Shown here: positions 44,432-52,324 of the stretch, piece after piece | How the letters are laid out: each line of letters opens with the position of its first letter | How positions within the stretch are numbered: the first letter of the stretch is position 1 | NCBI RefSeq assembly: GCF_004087915.1 | Contig: NZ_CP035108.1 | Coordinates: 2,046,001 to 2,110,000 of the forward strand | Source: Geovibrio thiophilus | GTDB taxonomy: Bacteria; Chrysiogenota; Deferribacteres; Deferribacterales; Geovibrionaceae | DNA: 64,000 nucleotides | Direction of reading: 5' to 3' | Translations under genes and position numbers: made by a program | The notes under the pieces: model-generated | Database searches by the model: none | What the model was told of the DNA's origin: nothing | What the model saw: the letters and a program-made list of their open reading frames with translations, nothing else

Positions 44432-45832
44432 ATGAAAATCACAAAGGAAATGACAGTCTACAAGGTTGTCTCAGAGTACCCGCATCTGAAAGAGATTTTT
44501 ATAGAATCTGGCTTCAAAAGCATTACTGACCCAATCAAGTTCAACACAGTCGCCAAGGTTATCAGCCTTGAAAACGCATGCAGGATGAAGGATGTTGACC
44601 CGGCAGCCTTCCTTGAAAAGCTTAATAATGCTGTGGGCGGAGGCTATGACAAATCAGCGGAAATGGAACGCCATATTGATATTGATAAGTCAAGAGCGGA
44701 TAAAATAGCGGCAATTGTACACAAATTCTTTGACGGAGCGGACAAGACTCTCCTGCAAAAGAAATATGACACAATAGCGCCAGTCACGGCGGCAGAATTT
44801 GCCTATGCCGAACAGCTTATATCCGATGCCGGAGTTCCGGACAGCAAATTTGAGAATGAAATAGGCGGAATCATATCCCTTTTCCGCTCGTCCCTTGAGA
44901 GTAGCGCAATTCCCGTACTGCCCGCAGGACACCCCGTATCAACATATATCAGAGAAAATGCCGAGATACTCAAGCTCACAGCAGAAGTCAGAAAGGAGCT
45001 TGAAACAATCACCCCTGACAGGGAGAACCTGCTCCGGCTTTATAAAAAGCTTAAGGATGTCAACCTGCACTTCATCCGCAAGGAAACACAGCTTTTCCCC
45101 TATCTTGAGAAAAAAGGATTCGACAAGCCCACAACTGTTATGTGGTCACTCCATGACAGGATAAGAAAGGGGATCAAGGACAGCATAACAGCACTTGAGC
45201 ACGGAAGGCTTGACGAGTTTCTTAAGATTCAGGAATCACTGCCCGAAGAAATAGACGGTATGACCTTCAAAGAGGAGAAGATCCTTTTCCCCACTGCGCT
45301 TATGATGCTGAGCGAGGATGAGTGGAAGCTGATAAGAAGCAATGAAAAAGAGCTTGATTACTGCCTCATCGGGCAGCCCGAGGAATGGGGCGGAAGCATA
45401 CAGGCAGCCGGAACGGATTTGAACGGATTTGTTAATCTCGGTGAAGGTATCCTCTCCTTTGAACAGCTTAACGCCGTTTTCAGCCACCTTCCGTTCGATA
45501 TATCATTCGTTGACGAAAACGACAGAGTAAAATTCTACAATGCCGCTCCGAACAGAATTTTCCCCCGCAGTCCGGATGTTATAGGGCGTGAGGTCAAATA
45601 CTGCCATCCGCCGAAAAGCGTTGCCACTGTCATGGAAATTCTGGATTCATTCAGAAACGGCGGGAAAGACAAGGCGGAATTCTGGCTCACCCTGCACGGC
45701 AGATTCCTTCATATCAGATATTTCGCCGTGAGGAATGCAGGCGGCGGATACATGGGCACACTGGAAGTGATGCAGGATGCCACGGAAGTCAGACAGCTTG
45801 AAGGAAGCAGAACCCTGCTCTCGTGGGAGTGA
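44432..45832 (+). CDS. DUF1858-DUF438-hemerythrin-like-PAS protein
   Basis: 466 residues from ATG 44432 (GGAGG upstream; the longer frame lacks one). Residues 1-60 are a DUF1858-like module (MTVYKVVSEYPHLKEIFIESGF), then a DUF438 helical part, and a hemerythrin-like region with HPVSTYIRENAEIL, LHFIRKETQLFPYLEKKG, WSLHDRIRKG and EEKILFPTALMM. The C-terminus (about 345-460) is a PAS domain. The His and Glu pattern suggests a di-iron site, as in Ric/ScdA and related NO or oxygen-stress proteins. A FNR-like site precedes it. Role inferred: sensing or repair under NO or oxygen. Confidence 0.82.
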   Translation: MKITKEMTVYKVVSEYPHLKEIFIESGFKSITDPIKFNTVAKVISLENACRMKDVDPAAFLEKLNNAVGGGYDKSAEMERHIDIDKSRADKIAAIVHKFFDGADKTLLQKKYDTIAPVTAAEFAYAEQLISDAGVPDSKFENEIGGIISLFRSSLESSAIPVLPAGHPVSTYIRENAEILKLTAEVRKELETITPDRENLLRLYKKLKDVNLHFIRKETQLFPYLEKKGFDKPTTVMWSLHDRIRKGIKDSITALEHGRLDEFLKIQESLPEEIDGMTFKEEKILFPTALMMLSEDEWKLIRSNEKELDYCLIGQPEEWGGSIQAAGTDLNGFVNLGEGILSFEQLNAVFSHLPFDISFVDENDRVKFYNAAPNRIFPRSPDVIGREVKYCHPPKSVATVMEILDSFRNGGKDKAEFWLTLHGRFLHIRYFAVRNAGGGYMGTLEVMQDATEVRQLEGSRTLLSWE

Positions 45833-45939
45833 GTGAGGACAGGTTTTGCAGCATAAGCTTATTACCTTGATAATCAGATACTTAAAACAGTATAATGGGG
45901 GTGGTTTTTATTCTACCCTCAGGTTATCAGGTGCGCGGC

Positions 45940-46962
45940 ATGGGAAAAACGTTACCAAGGTTCAATACATTAATATATAAATGCGCGGCGGTTTTTATGC
46001 TGACCCTGCTGCCGGCTGCGCCGCAGAAAGCCTTTGCTGCGGGCGATGGTCTTAACGGCACACTGAGCCTTGTCATTGAAAACGACATTTTTTACAGTGA
46101 CCAGTATTACACTAACGGAGTGCGTGCCTCGTGGACTACCGCTGCGGACAAAAAACCTGACTGGGCGCTGAACGCCGCCCGTCTGTTCCCGTTTTTCCCT
46201 GATAATTCCTCTGTGCGGACTAACTACGCCATAGGTCAGAACATGTACACCCCGAAAGAAACCGATTCCAAGAATCCGCCTTCGGATGACCACCCCTATG
46301 CGGGCTGGCTGTACGGTTCTGTGGGTTTAATAGCCGAAAACGGTCGGCAGCTTGACCAGATCGAGCTTACTCTCGGAATAGTCGGTTCCGTGTCACTCGC
46401 CGAACAAACTCAGAAATTTGTTCATAAAGTCAGAGGTATTGACATACCCCAAGGCTGGGATACCCAGCTTAAAAACGAACCCGGAATTGTTCTCACTTAC
46501 CAGCGAAGCTGGAGAAGCTATGTTTCAAAATCATTTATCGGAGTGCCCTTTGACCTCACACCTCACGCAGGCGGAGCGTTAGGCAATGTTTTCACATACG
46601 CAAATACGGGGATTACCCTGCGTTACGGAAAAGGGCTGCCTGTCGACTACGGACCTCCGAGAATCCAGCCAAGCCTCCCCGGTTCAGGATTCTTTGTTTC
46701 ACAGAAGGATTTCAGCTGGTATCTTTTCGCAGGGGTAGAAGGCAGATACATCGCCCGCAATATATTCTTAGACGGCAACAGCTTTACCGACAGCCGGAGC
46801 GTGGACAAGGAGCCGTTTGTCGGCGATCTTCAGATGGGTGTGGTTGTGACAAAAGGCAACGTGCGTCTTGGATATACCAAAGTATTACGTACACGGGAAT
46901 TCAAAAGCCAATCCTCCGACAGGCAGGACTTCGGCGCATTCAGCCTTTCCATGCAGTTTTGA
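45940..46962 (+). CDS. LpxR-like (DUF2219) outer-membrane lipid A deacylase family protein
   Basis: 340 residues from ATG 45940; a start at 45895 is possible but would place extra residues before the signal peptide (about 10-33, ending AFA). The mature chain begins LSLVIENDIFYSDQYYTNGVR, the LpxR block with the Asn-Asp pair used in catalysis, and DDHPYAGWLYGSVGL, with alternating strands of a 12-stranded barrel ending in Phe. LpxR removes the 3'-acyl group of lipid A. Activity here is not shown. Confidence 0.8.
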   Translation: MGKTLPRFNTLIYKCAAVFMLTLLPAAPQKAFAAGDGLNGTLSLVIENDIFYSDQYYTNGVRASWTTAADKKPDWALNAARLFPFFPDNSSVRTNYAIGQNMYTPKETDSKNPPSDDHPYAGWLYGSVGLIAENGRQLDQIELTLGIVGSVSLAEQTQKFVHKVRGIDIPQGWDTQLKNEPGIVLTYQRSWRSYVSKSFIGVPFDLTPHAGGALGNVFTYANTGITLRYGKGLPVDYGPPRIQPSLPGSGFFVSQKDFSWYLFAGVEGRYIARNIFLDGNSFTDSRSVDKEPFVGDLQMGVVVTKGNVRLGYTKVLRTREFKSQSSDRQDFGAFSLSMQF

Positions 46963-47077
46963 GGGATGGTGGGCTATTTATAGACCGTGCTGTGATCTCA
47001 GATATTTATTGGAATAATCTTTTCTTTACTGTTGAATTTTCTCTTGATTTTGTTCTCACTTTTGTTAGCTCATAAAA

Positions 47078-47242
47078 ATGAAATGGCACATAGAATTTGT
47101 TAATGATATTGTTGAGCAGGACACTTTGGAGTAGTCGGCAGATATACTTGAGAATTTACTTCATATATTTGAACTGATTGAGAGAAATGGAATAAATTTA
47201 GGCAAGCATTATATAAAATCTATGTCTGGTCAAGCATGCTAA
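47078..47242 (+). pseudogene. Broken RelE/HigB-like toxin gene
   Basis: Starting at ATG 47078 the frame reads MKWHIEFVNDIVEQDTLE, stops at TAG (47132), and continues as ADILENLLHIFELIERNG then INLGKHYIKSMSGQ before a second stop at 47240. This is the N-terminal two thirds of a RelE/Gp49-type mRNA-interferase; the C-terminal catalytic strand is lost. No antitoxin gene follows. The surrounding gap (46963-47338) is AT-rich and otherwise empty. Confidence 0.6.
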
Positions 47243-47338
47243 GACTGAGGAACTGAACTGAAAATATTTGTGGGCTGATGAGCTTAAAAAGGCGGAGCTT
47301 GCAGCTCCGTTGGGGGTAGTTATTACAGGGGGCAAACA

Positions 47339-47776
47339 ATGAAAGATAAATTTATTGAACAGTTTAAAGAAAGAATAGTATCGATAATTCTAACACCTGT
47401 TTTCATTTTCTTCTTGTGGAGCTTGCAGCAGCTTACCAATGGTCTGTATGGGAAGATAGAACCTATTATCCTTGAACATATCTCAAAAAGATTGCTTTGG
47501 GTTGTTGTAATTATGGAAGCAGTAATGATTATCATATTACTATTCGTTGTTTATATCCTAAAACCAAAGGGAATGAGTTTAAAATATGGTATTTATTGGG
47601 ATAAAGACAAAAACCCTCATTGTCCAAGCTGTAAAAAACCTCTGAATAGCTATGATGACTACGGCATAAATGGTATTGGATTTTATTGTAATAGTTGCAA
47701 GTTAGTTCATCCAATGTCCAAAAAAGGAATTTATTTAACAATTTCTGACGCAAGGAAAATCATGGATAATATGTAG
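47339..47776 (+). CDS. Small membrane protein with zinc-ribbon-like end
   Basis: 145 residues with two helices (about 13-33 and 53-73) and a C-terminal soluble part with CPSC and CNSC pairs spaced like a zinc ribbon (HCPSCKKPLNSYDDYG, GFYCNSCKLVHP). AT-rich like the neighbouring toxin remnant. A GGGGGC site precedes the ATG. Family not recognised; possibly acquired. Confidence 0.6.
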   Translation: MKDKFIEQFKERIVSIILTPVFIFFLWSLQQLTNGLYGKIEPIILEHISKRLLWVVVIMEAVMIIILLFVVYILKPKGMSLKYGIYWDKDKNPHCPSCKKPLNSYDDYGINGIGFYCNSCKLVHPMSKKGIYLTISDARKIMDNM

Positions 47777-47883
47777 AAAATAATAGTATAAATTGTATAC
47801 ATAAAGAAAAGACTACATCTTTCTCTTAAAGTGTGCAAAACAAAAACTACAATCATAAATAATTGATAAAAAAAGAAAAAAAA

Positions 47884-47957
47884 TCGGGGAAACAGGATTC
47901 GAACCTGCGACCCCCTGTGCCCAAGACAGGTACGCTACCAAACTGCGCTATTCCCCG
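47884..47957 (-). tRNA. tRNA-Pro (anticodon TGG)
   Basis: Cloverleaf on the minus strand: acceptor CGGGGAA/TTCCCCG, anticodon loop CTTGGGC between CCTGT and ACAGG, and T-arm GCAGGTTCGAATCCTGT. CCA is not encoded. Confidence 0.95.
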
Positions 47958-48008
47958 ATTATTTAAGGAAGGGAACTATACTATTCCCGTTTATCTCTGT
48001 CAATAGAT

Positions 48009-48041
48009 AAAAAAAGAGGCGGAAGCACCCTGCCTCCGCCT
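48009..48041 (-). terminator. Terminator of korAB
   Basis: On the minus strand AGGCGGA and TCCGCCT form a stem followed by CTTTTTTT, 14 bp after the korB stop. Confidence 0.85.
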
Positions 48042-48054
48042 TCTGTATCCCTCT

Positions 48055-48888
48055 CTAAACAAGCTCTTCGAGAAGAGCCGTCACATCTCTTTTGCGAACC
48101 TGCGCCTTTTCGATTTCGGGGTGCATCTCATTGTAGGAAGGATGCCCCTCTGCCTTGTAGAAAAGCCCGATGGGAAGCTTATCCTTTGTTTTTGAGAGCT
48201 TTAATGCAGCATCAGCGTCCGTCACATCGTGGTTTTCGATTTTAACAACCCTTTCCTGATAATACTCATACTGGTATTTTCCGCCGAAGGTTACGCACGG
48301 CTGAAAAACATCTATCAGCGCAAAGCCGTTGTGGTTCAGCCCGCCGAGGATAAGCTCCGCAAGCTGCTCCGAATCGCCGGAAAAGCCTCTGGCAACGTAT
48401 GTCGCTCCGGCATCTATTGCGATTGCGATGGGGTTAAGCGGCTCATCCACAACGCCGAACGGAGTGGATTTGCTGGGCGAGCCTACATCATTGGTGGGGG
48501 ATGCCTGTCCGGTTGTGAGACCGTACACCTTGTTATTATGCACAATATAGGTGAGGTCGACATTGCGGCGCATAGAGTGGACGAAGTGTCCCACACCCAT
48601 GCCGTAGCCGTCCCCGTCGCCGCCGTTTACGAGAACCTTCATATCAGGGTTGGCAAGCCTTATCCCCGTGGCAACGGGCATTGTTCTGCCGTGGAGCCCG
48701 TGGAAGCCGTATGCGCGCACATGGTTTATCATTTTGCCTGAACAGCCTATACCAGAGACAAGCGCGAGCCTATGCGGTTCTACACCAGCTTCGGCAAGGG
48801 CTTTCTTTATGCTGTTCCAGATGGCGAAGTTACCGCAGCCCGGACACCATACGGGTTTTTGTCCTGTGTTGTAATCGAGTGCTTTCAT
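48055..48888 (-). CDS. korB: 2-oxoacid:ferredoxin oxidoreductase, beta subunit
   Basis: 277 residues. The TPP- and cluster-binding subunit: WCPGCGNFA near the start, GIGCSGK, the TPP motif GDGDGYGMG and NNKVYGLTTGQASPT. It oxidises 2-oxoglutarate (or a similar keto acid) to acyl-CoA and reduces ferredoxin, which could feed nitrogenase. It overlaps korA by 4 bp. Substrate between 2-oxoglutarate and others is not certain. Confidence 0.9.
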   Translation of the reverse strand: MKALDYNTGQKPVWCPGCGNFAIWNSIKKALAEAGVEPHRLALVSGIGCSGKMINHVRAYGFHGLHGRTMPVATGIRLANPDMKVLVNGGDGDGYGMGVGHFVHSMRRNVDLTYIVHNNKVYGLTTGQASPTNDVGSPSKSTPFGVVDEPLNPIAIAIDAGATYVARGFSGDSEQLAELILGGLNHNGFALIDVFQPCVTFGGKYQYEYYQERVVKIENHDVTDADAALKLSKTKDKLPIGLFYKAEGHPSYNEMHPEIEKAQVRKRDVTALLEELV

Positions 48889-50573
48889 TTCGCCGCCTCC
48901 TCTGCAAAGCTTACAATCTCTTCATTGAAAAACGGTCTGCCGTCGTATTTAAGGAAAGTTTTTTCAATTATTATGCCCGTATTCTCGGCGATTATGCCTC
49001 TGAGCTGGGCTGTGTAGTTGTTTTCCATCACACAGAGGTTTCTTCCCTCAAGCATTTTCTTAACCTTGTCCCAATTAAGGGGAATGACGGCGGGAAAATG
49101 TATAAAGTTGAATTTATCGGTATGTTTCATGGCTTCAAGCAGCATCATCTTCACCGAGCCGAAGCATACGAAGGTAAGCGGCGCGTCCTTTTTGCCGAAA
49201 AGCTCAGGGTGCGGCATATCGTCAGTGAGAGGCTTAAGCTTGCGGAAGCGTCTTTCCACCTGACTTTTGCGTACGTCCGCCTTATCGCTCACGAAGCCTT
49301 CGTCTGTGTGCTCGTTACTGCTGGCTATGTATAGCCCGCCCTTAGTCCCGGGGATAACTCGCACACCCACACCGTCTTTCTTTTCGGTGAATCGGTTGAA
49401 GTATGCCATGGGTTCTTCCTCATTCCCTTCAAATATATAACCACGGTTAACCTCACCTGTTTCAGGCATTTTTTCAGCCATGAAGTGGGATTCGGAAAGG
49501 AATTTATCCAGAAGCACAAAAACGGGAATGTGATATTTATCAGCGAGGTTCAGAGCATCAAAGGTAAATTTGTAGCACTCCTCCACACTGCCGGGGGAGT
49601 AGACAGCTCTGATAAACTCGCCCTGAGAGGCGTTGATGATATATTTGAGATCCCCCTGCTCCGTCCATGTCGCCATGCCCGTTGCGGGTCCCGGTCTCTG
49701 TGAAACGGCAAGTACGATGGGAACCTCAGTGATCGCCGCCAGTCCGAGACCTTCGTTCATTAGGCTGAAGCCGCCGCCCGCCGTGCCTGTCATGGCTCTT
49801 GCCCCTGCGAAGGATGCTCCCACAGCCATGTTTATTCCGGATATTTCGTCCTCCGTATGCTTAACCACCAGTCCGTGCTCTCTGGTGCATTTGGCAAGGT
49901 AGTGAAGTATGGATGAGGCGGGGGTCATGGGATATGTGCTGAAGAATGTCAGACCGCCTGCTACGGCGCCGATTGAAGTTGCCTCATTCCCTGTAACATA
50001 AAGAGCGGGAGCGCATTTGTCCGGCGAAGGTTTACAGACAACGGAATAACGCTCCTTAACAGATTCATAGCCTTTTTTTGCCGCATCAACGTTTATTTTT
50101 GCCACCTTTTCCTTGTAGGCTGCCATAAGGTTTTTCTCAAGCAGCGCAAAATCAAGACCGAGCAGAGCAGCGGCAGCGCCGAGGGCGACGGAGTTTCTCA
50201 TTATGTCCGGTCCGTCCATCTCTTTGACTATGTCCATAAGCGGAACATCGATTTTCTTGGCTTTAATGTCTCCGGCATTTTTCAGATTGGCGAAATCGCC
50301 TATAACATAAGTGCCTTCCTCAAACATTTCCCTGTTGAAGCATTCATCGGAAAGCGCAACGTACATATCGATCTTTTTGTAGGGAGCGGTGACCTCAGTG
50401 TCTCCGAACGCTATCTGATAGCAGTTGTAGCCGCCTCTTATCAGCGAAGGGTACTCAGGGTAACCATGCACATGGTATCCGCTCGCCTTAAGGACTTTGG
50501 CAAACATAGGACCGGTGGTCATAATGCCGAATCCGGCAGGACCGCCGATTTTCCAAACGTAAACAGAACTCAT
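48885..50573 (-). CDS. korA: 2-oxoacid:ferredoxin oxidoreductase, alpha subunit (gamma-alpha fusion)
   Basis: 562 residues. Residues 1-180 are the gamma domain (GGPAGFGIMTTGPMFAKVL, YPEYPSLIRGGYNCYQI), then the alpha pyrimidine-binding domain from about 190 (GNEATSIGAVAGG, YPMTPASSILHYL, DEISGINMAVGASFAGARAMTGTAGGG). The gamma-alpha fusion is typical of KorA/VorA types. With KorB it forms a two-subunit enzyme of the reductive or oxidative TCA cycle. Confidence 0.9.
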   Translation of the reverse strand: MSSVYVWKIGGPAGFGIMTTGPMFAKVLKASGYHVHGYPEYPSLIRGGYNCYQIAFGDTEVTAPYKKIDMYVALSDECFNREMFEEGTYVIGDFANLKNAGDIKAKKIDVPLMDIVKEMDGPDIMRNSVALGAAAALLGLDFALLEKNLMAAYKEKVAKINVDAAKKGYESVKERYSVVCKPSPDKCAPALYVTGNEATSIGAVAGGLTFFSTYPMTPASSILHYLAKCTREHGLVVKHTEDEISGINMAVGASFAGARAMTGTAGGGFSLMNEGLGLAAITEVPIVLAVSQRPGPATGMATWTEQGDLKYIINASQGEFIRAVYSPGSVEECYKFTFDALNLADKYHIPVFVLLDKFLSESHFMAEKMPETGEVNRGYIFEGNEEEPMAYFNRFTEKKDGVGVRVIPGTKGGLYIASSNEHTDEGFVSDKADVRKSQVERRFRKLKPLTDDMPHPELFGKKDAPLTFVCFGSVKMMLLEAMKHTDKFNFIHFPAVIPLNWDKVKKMLEGRNLCVMENNYTAQLRGIIAENTGIIIEKTFLKYDGRPFFNEEIVSFAEEAAK

Positions 50574-50600
50574 GACCTCTCCTTTGTTTATTTGATTTGC

Positions 50601-50615
50601 ATATCCATTGGATAT
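50601..50615. promoter_or_regulatory. Short palindrome upstream of korA
   Basis: ATATCCATTGGATAT has perfect 6-bp arms around ATT, 28 bp upstream of the korA start. A regulator site is possible but unidentified. Confidence 0.25.
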
Positions 50616-50628
50616 TATAACATAAAAT

Positions 50629-51240
50629 TTATTGTTTGATCCTCACAACAGGCAGCCCCCACTTTCTGCGGAGCGAAATCATCCTCAGACTGAAAACAAA
50701 TGATGTAACCAGTATAAAGCTTATGCTTTTGTTGATTCCTGCGTAATGACAGAGGCAATAGATTATGCCGCCGAGCATGGCGGCGCTGGCGTAAATCTCC
50801 TTCTGGAGCACGAGCGGTATCTCCTTTGAGAGTATGTCCCTGAACATGCCGCCGAAGGTTCCCGTGATTACCGCAAGCATCACCGCGCCCGCCCAGCCCA
50901 CATCATAAGCCAGACCCACGGAAACACCCGTAACTGTGAATACGCCGAGACCGAGAGCATCCATAGTGAGGAAGAGGTGCATCTTGCTTTCGAAATGCTT
51001 GTGATAGAAAAACACTGCGAATGAAACAACTACCGAAACTATCAGATAGTTGTAATCTGCGAAGATGATAGGCGGGATTTTGCCCACCATTATGTCACGG
51101 GTGGTTCCGCCCCCGACAGCGGTTACAAGGGCGAGGAAAGTCACCCCGTAAAAGTCCATCTCTTTACGCACGCCCACCAGCGCACCGCTGACGGCGAAGG
51201 CGACTGTTCCGATCATGTCCAGAATATACGGTATTGTCAT
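50629..51240 (-). CDS. TRIC-family cation channel protein (YicG/UPF0126)
   Basis: 203 residues with about seven membrane helices. The duplicated half motif is visible: GALVGVRKEMDFYGVTFLALVTAVGGGTTRDIMVGKIPP and the matching GGMFRDILSKEIPLVL. Prokaryotic TRIC proteins are potassium-permeable trimeric channels. The gene lies alone, 55 bp after korA. Confidence 0.88.
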   Translation of the reverse strand: MTIPYILDMIGTVAFAVSGALVGVRKEMDFYGVTFLALVTAVGGGTTRDIMVGKIPPIIFADYNYLIVSVVVSFAVFFYHKHFESKMHLFLTMDALGLGVFTVTGVSVGLAYDVGWAGAVMLAVITGTFGGMFRDILSKEIPLVLQKEIYASAAMLGGIIYCLCHYAGINKSISFILVTSFVFSLRMISLRRKWGLPVVRIKQ

Positions 51241-51408
51241 AAAAGCATTATATCAGGCAGCAGCTATTTTGAAAACGGGGAAAAGATTAATGGGGAATTA
51301 AATATTACATTACTCCGGGCAACTTTCTTAATGCTAAATTTATTTGATTCAACGAAATTATTTTGATAGTATTTATCAAAATAAATAATAATACACTGCC
51401 TGTAGGCT

Positions 51409-51645
51409 GTGTATACTTATGTGCAGGATAAACCCGCCAAGACAAAGGTTACAAAAGATAATACATCAAATGTCAAAATCACTTACAGAGATTCCAGCGG
51501 CAACTACGCCGAGCACTTTCCGCAGATCGTTACTGAAATGCTGAACAAAGGCACGCTGAACCCTGTGGAGCTGGATAATGAGACATGGGAAGAATACGTA
51601 AACTCAGTAAACGAAATGCGGACGGAGAGATTCGGTAAAAATTGA
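51409..51645 (+). CDS. Small unknown soluble protein
   Basis: 78 residues with GTG start (51409; another GTG at 51421). Strand-rich NVKITYRDSSGNYAEHFP is followed by a helical end (ETWEEYVNSVNEMRTERFG). No signal peptide, no cysteine. Codon use resembles neighbours. Family not recognised. Confidence 0.5.
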   Translation: MYTYVQDKPAKTKVTKDNTSNVKITYRDSSGNYAEHFPQIVTEMLNKGTLNPVELDNETWEEYVNSVNEMRTERFGKN

Positions 51646-51690
51646 CGCTGCTCAATGTTCTTTTGCCTGAAAATGTACTATCATTCGGGT

Positions 51691-51990
51691 ATGAAGAAGG
51701 AAAAACGGGTAATTAAGGACGAAAAGATTTTACGCCGTTTCATAGGCGTTTTCTGTCGTGAAAACCACGGCAGCGGAAAGGAACTTTGCCCCGAGTGCGC
51801 GGAGTTGCTTGCCTATGCGCTCAAACGGAATGAGAAATGCCCCCTTGACCCTAAGCCGAAGTGCAGGGACTGCAAAATACACTGCTACAAGGCGGAAATG
51901 CGCAGGAAGATACGGGAAGTAATGAAGTTCAGCGGTATCTGGCACATTAAGCGCGGTCGACTGGACTGGGTGCTGCATTATTTTTGGTGA
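51691..51990 (+). CDS. YgbA-like (nitrous oxide-stimulated promoter) family protein
   Basis: 99 residues from ATG 51691. The family's cysteine-rich centre is plain: VFCRENHG, LCPECAELLAYALKRNEKCP and CRDCKIHCYKAEMRRKIREVMKFSG, ending WVLHYFW-like. In enterics YgbA is induced by nitrosative stress through NsrR and protects growth under NO. Cysteines may hold a metal or Fe-S site. An upstream in-frame start at 51655 is less likely. Confidence 0.8.
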   Translation: MKKEKRVIKDEKILRRFIGVFCRENHGSGKELCPECAELLAYALKRNEKCPLDPKPKCRDCKIHCYKAEMRRKIREVMKFSGIWHIKRGRLDWVLHYFW

Positions 51991-52059
51991 AGATGTTTCT
52001 GAGTTCTTCAATAACACAATAACTGCTTGGTTTTATAGAATTTAATGTTTGATGTTGTT

Positions 52060-52245
52060 GTAGCAGCCCCAAGGATGGGGCTGCGCCGTGTACAGTGAAG
52101 CCGAACAGTGTTCGGCGCGGGCGTGTACATCAAACTGACAGGATGACGCATTACCGTGTCACTGCGAGGAGCGACGCGACGCGGCAGTATCTAAAATATA
52201 CTGAGAGATCACTTCACTCTTTCAGGGTTCGCAATGACGCAAAAC
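52060..52245. repeat. Gene-free stretch with hairpins and dispersed-repeat fragments
   Basis: The 334-bp gap after the YgbA gene holds GCAGCCCC/GGGGCTGC (52063-52084), GCCGAAC/GTTCGGC (52100-52116), and a segment from about 52155 with CACTGCGAGGAGCG, GATCACTTCACT and TTCGCAATGACG, related to 25330-25395. The first hairpin could end transcription, but there is no T-run. Confidence 0.5.
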
Positions 52246-52324
52246 AGTCCCGAAAGAAGAAATCCCCATCCGATCCCCCTTTATAAAGAGGGAAGTCATT
52301 GCTGTTAAAAACCCCCTTTTCAGG

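Noticed and set aside
48229-49334. Long plus-strand frames over korA and korB
   Set aside because: They are antisense shadows of well-conserved oxidoreductase genes.
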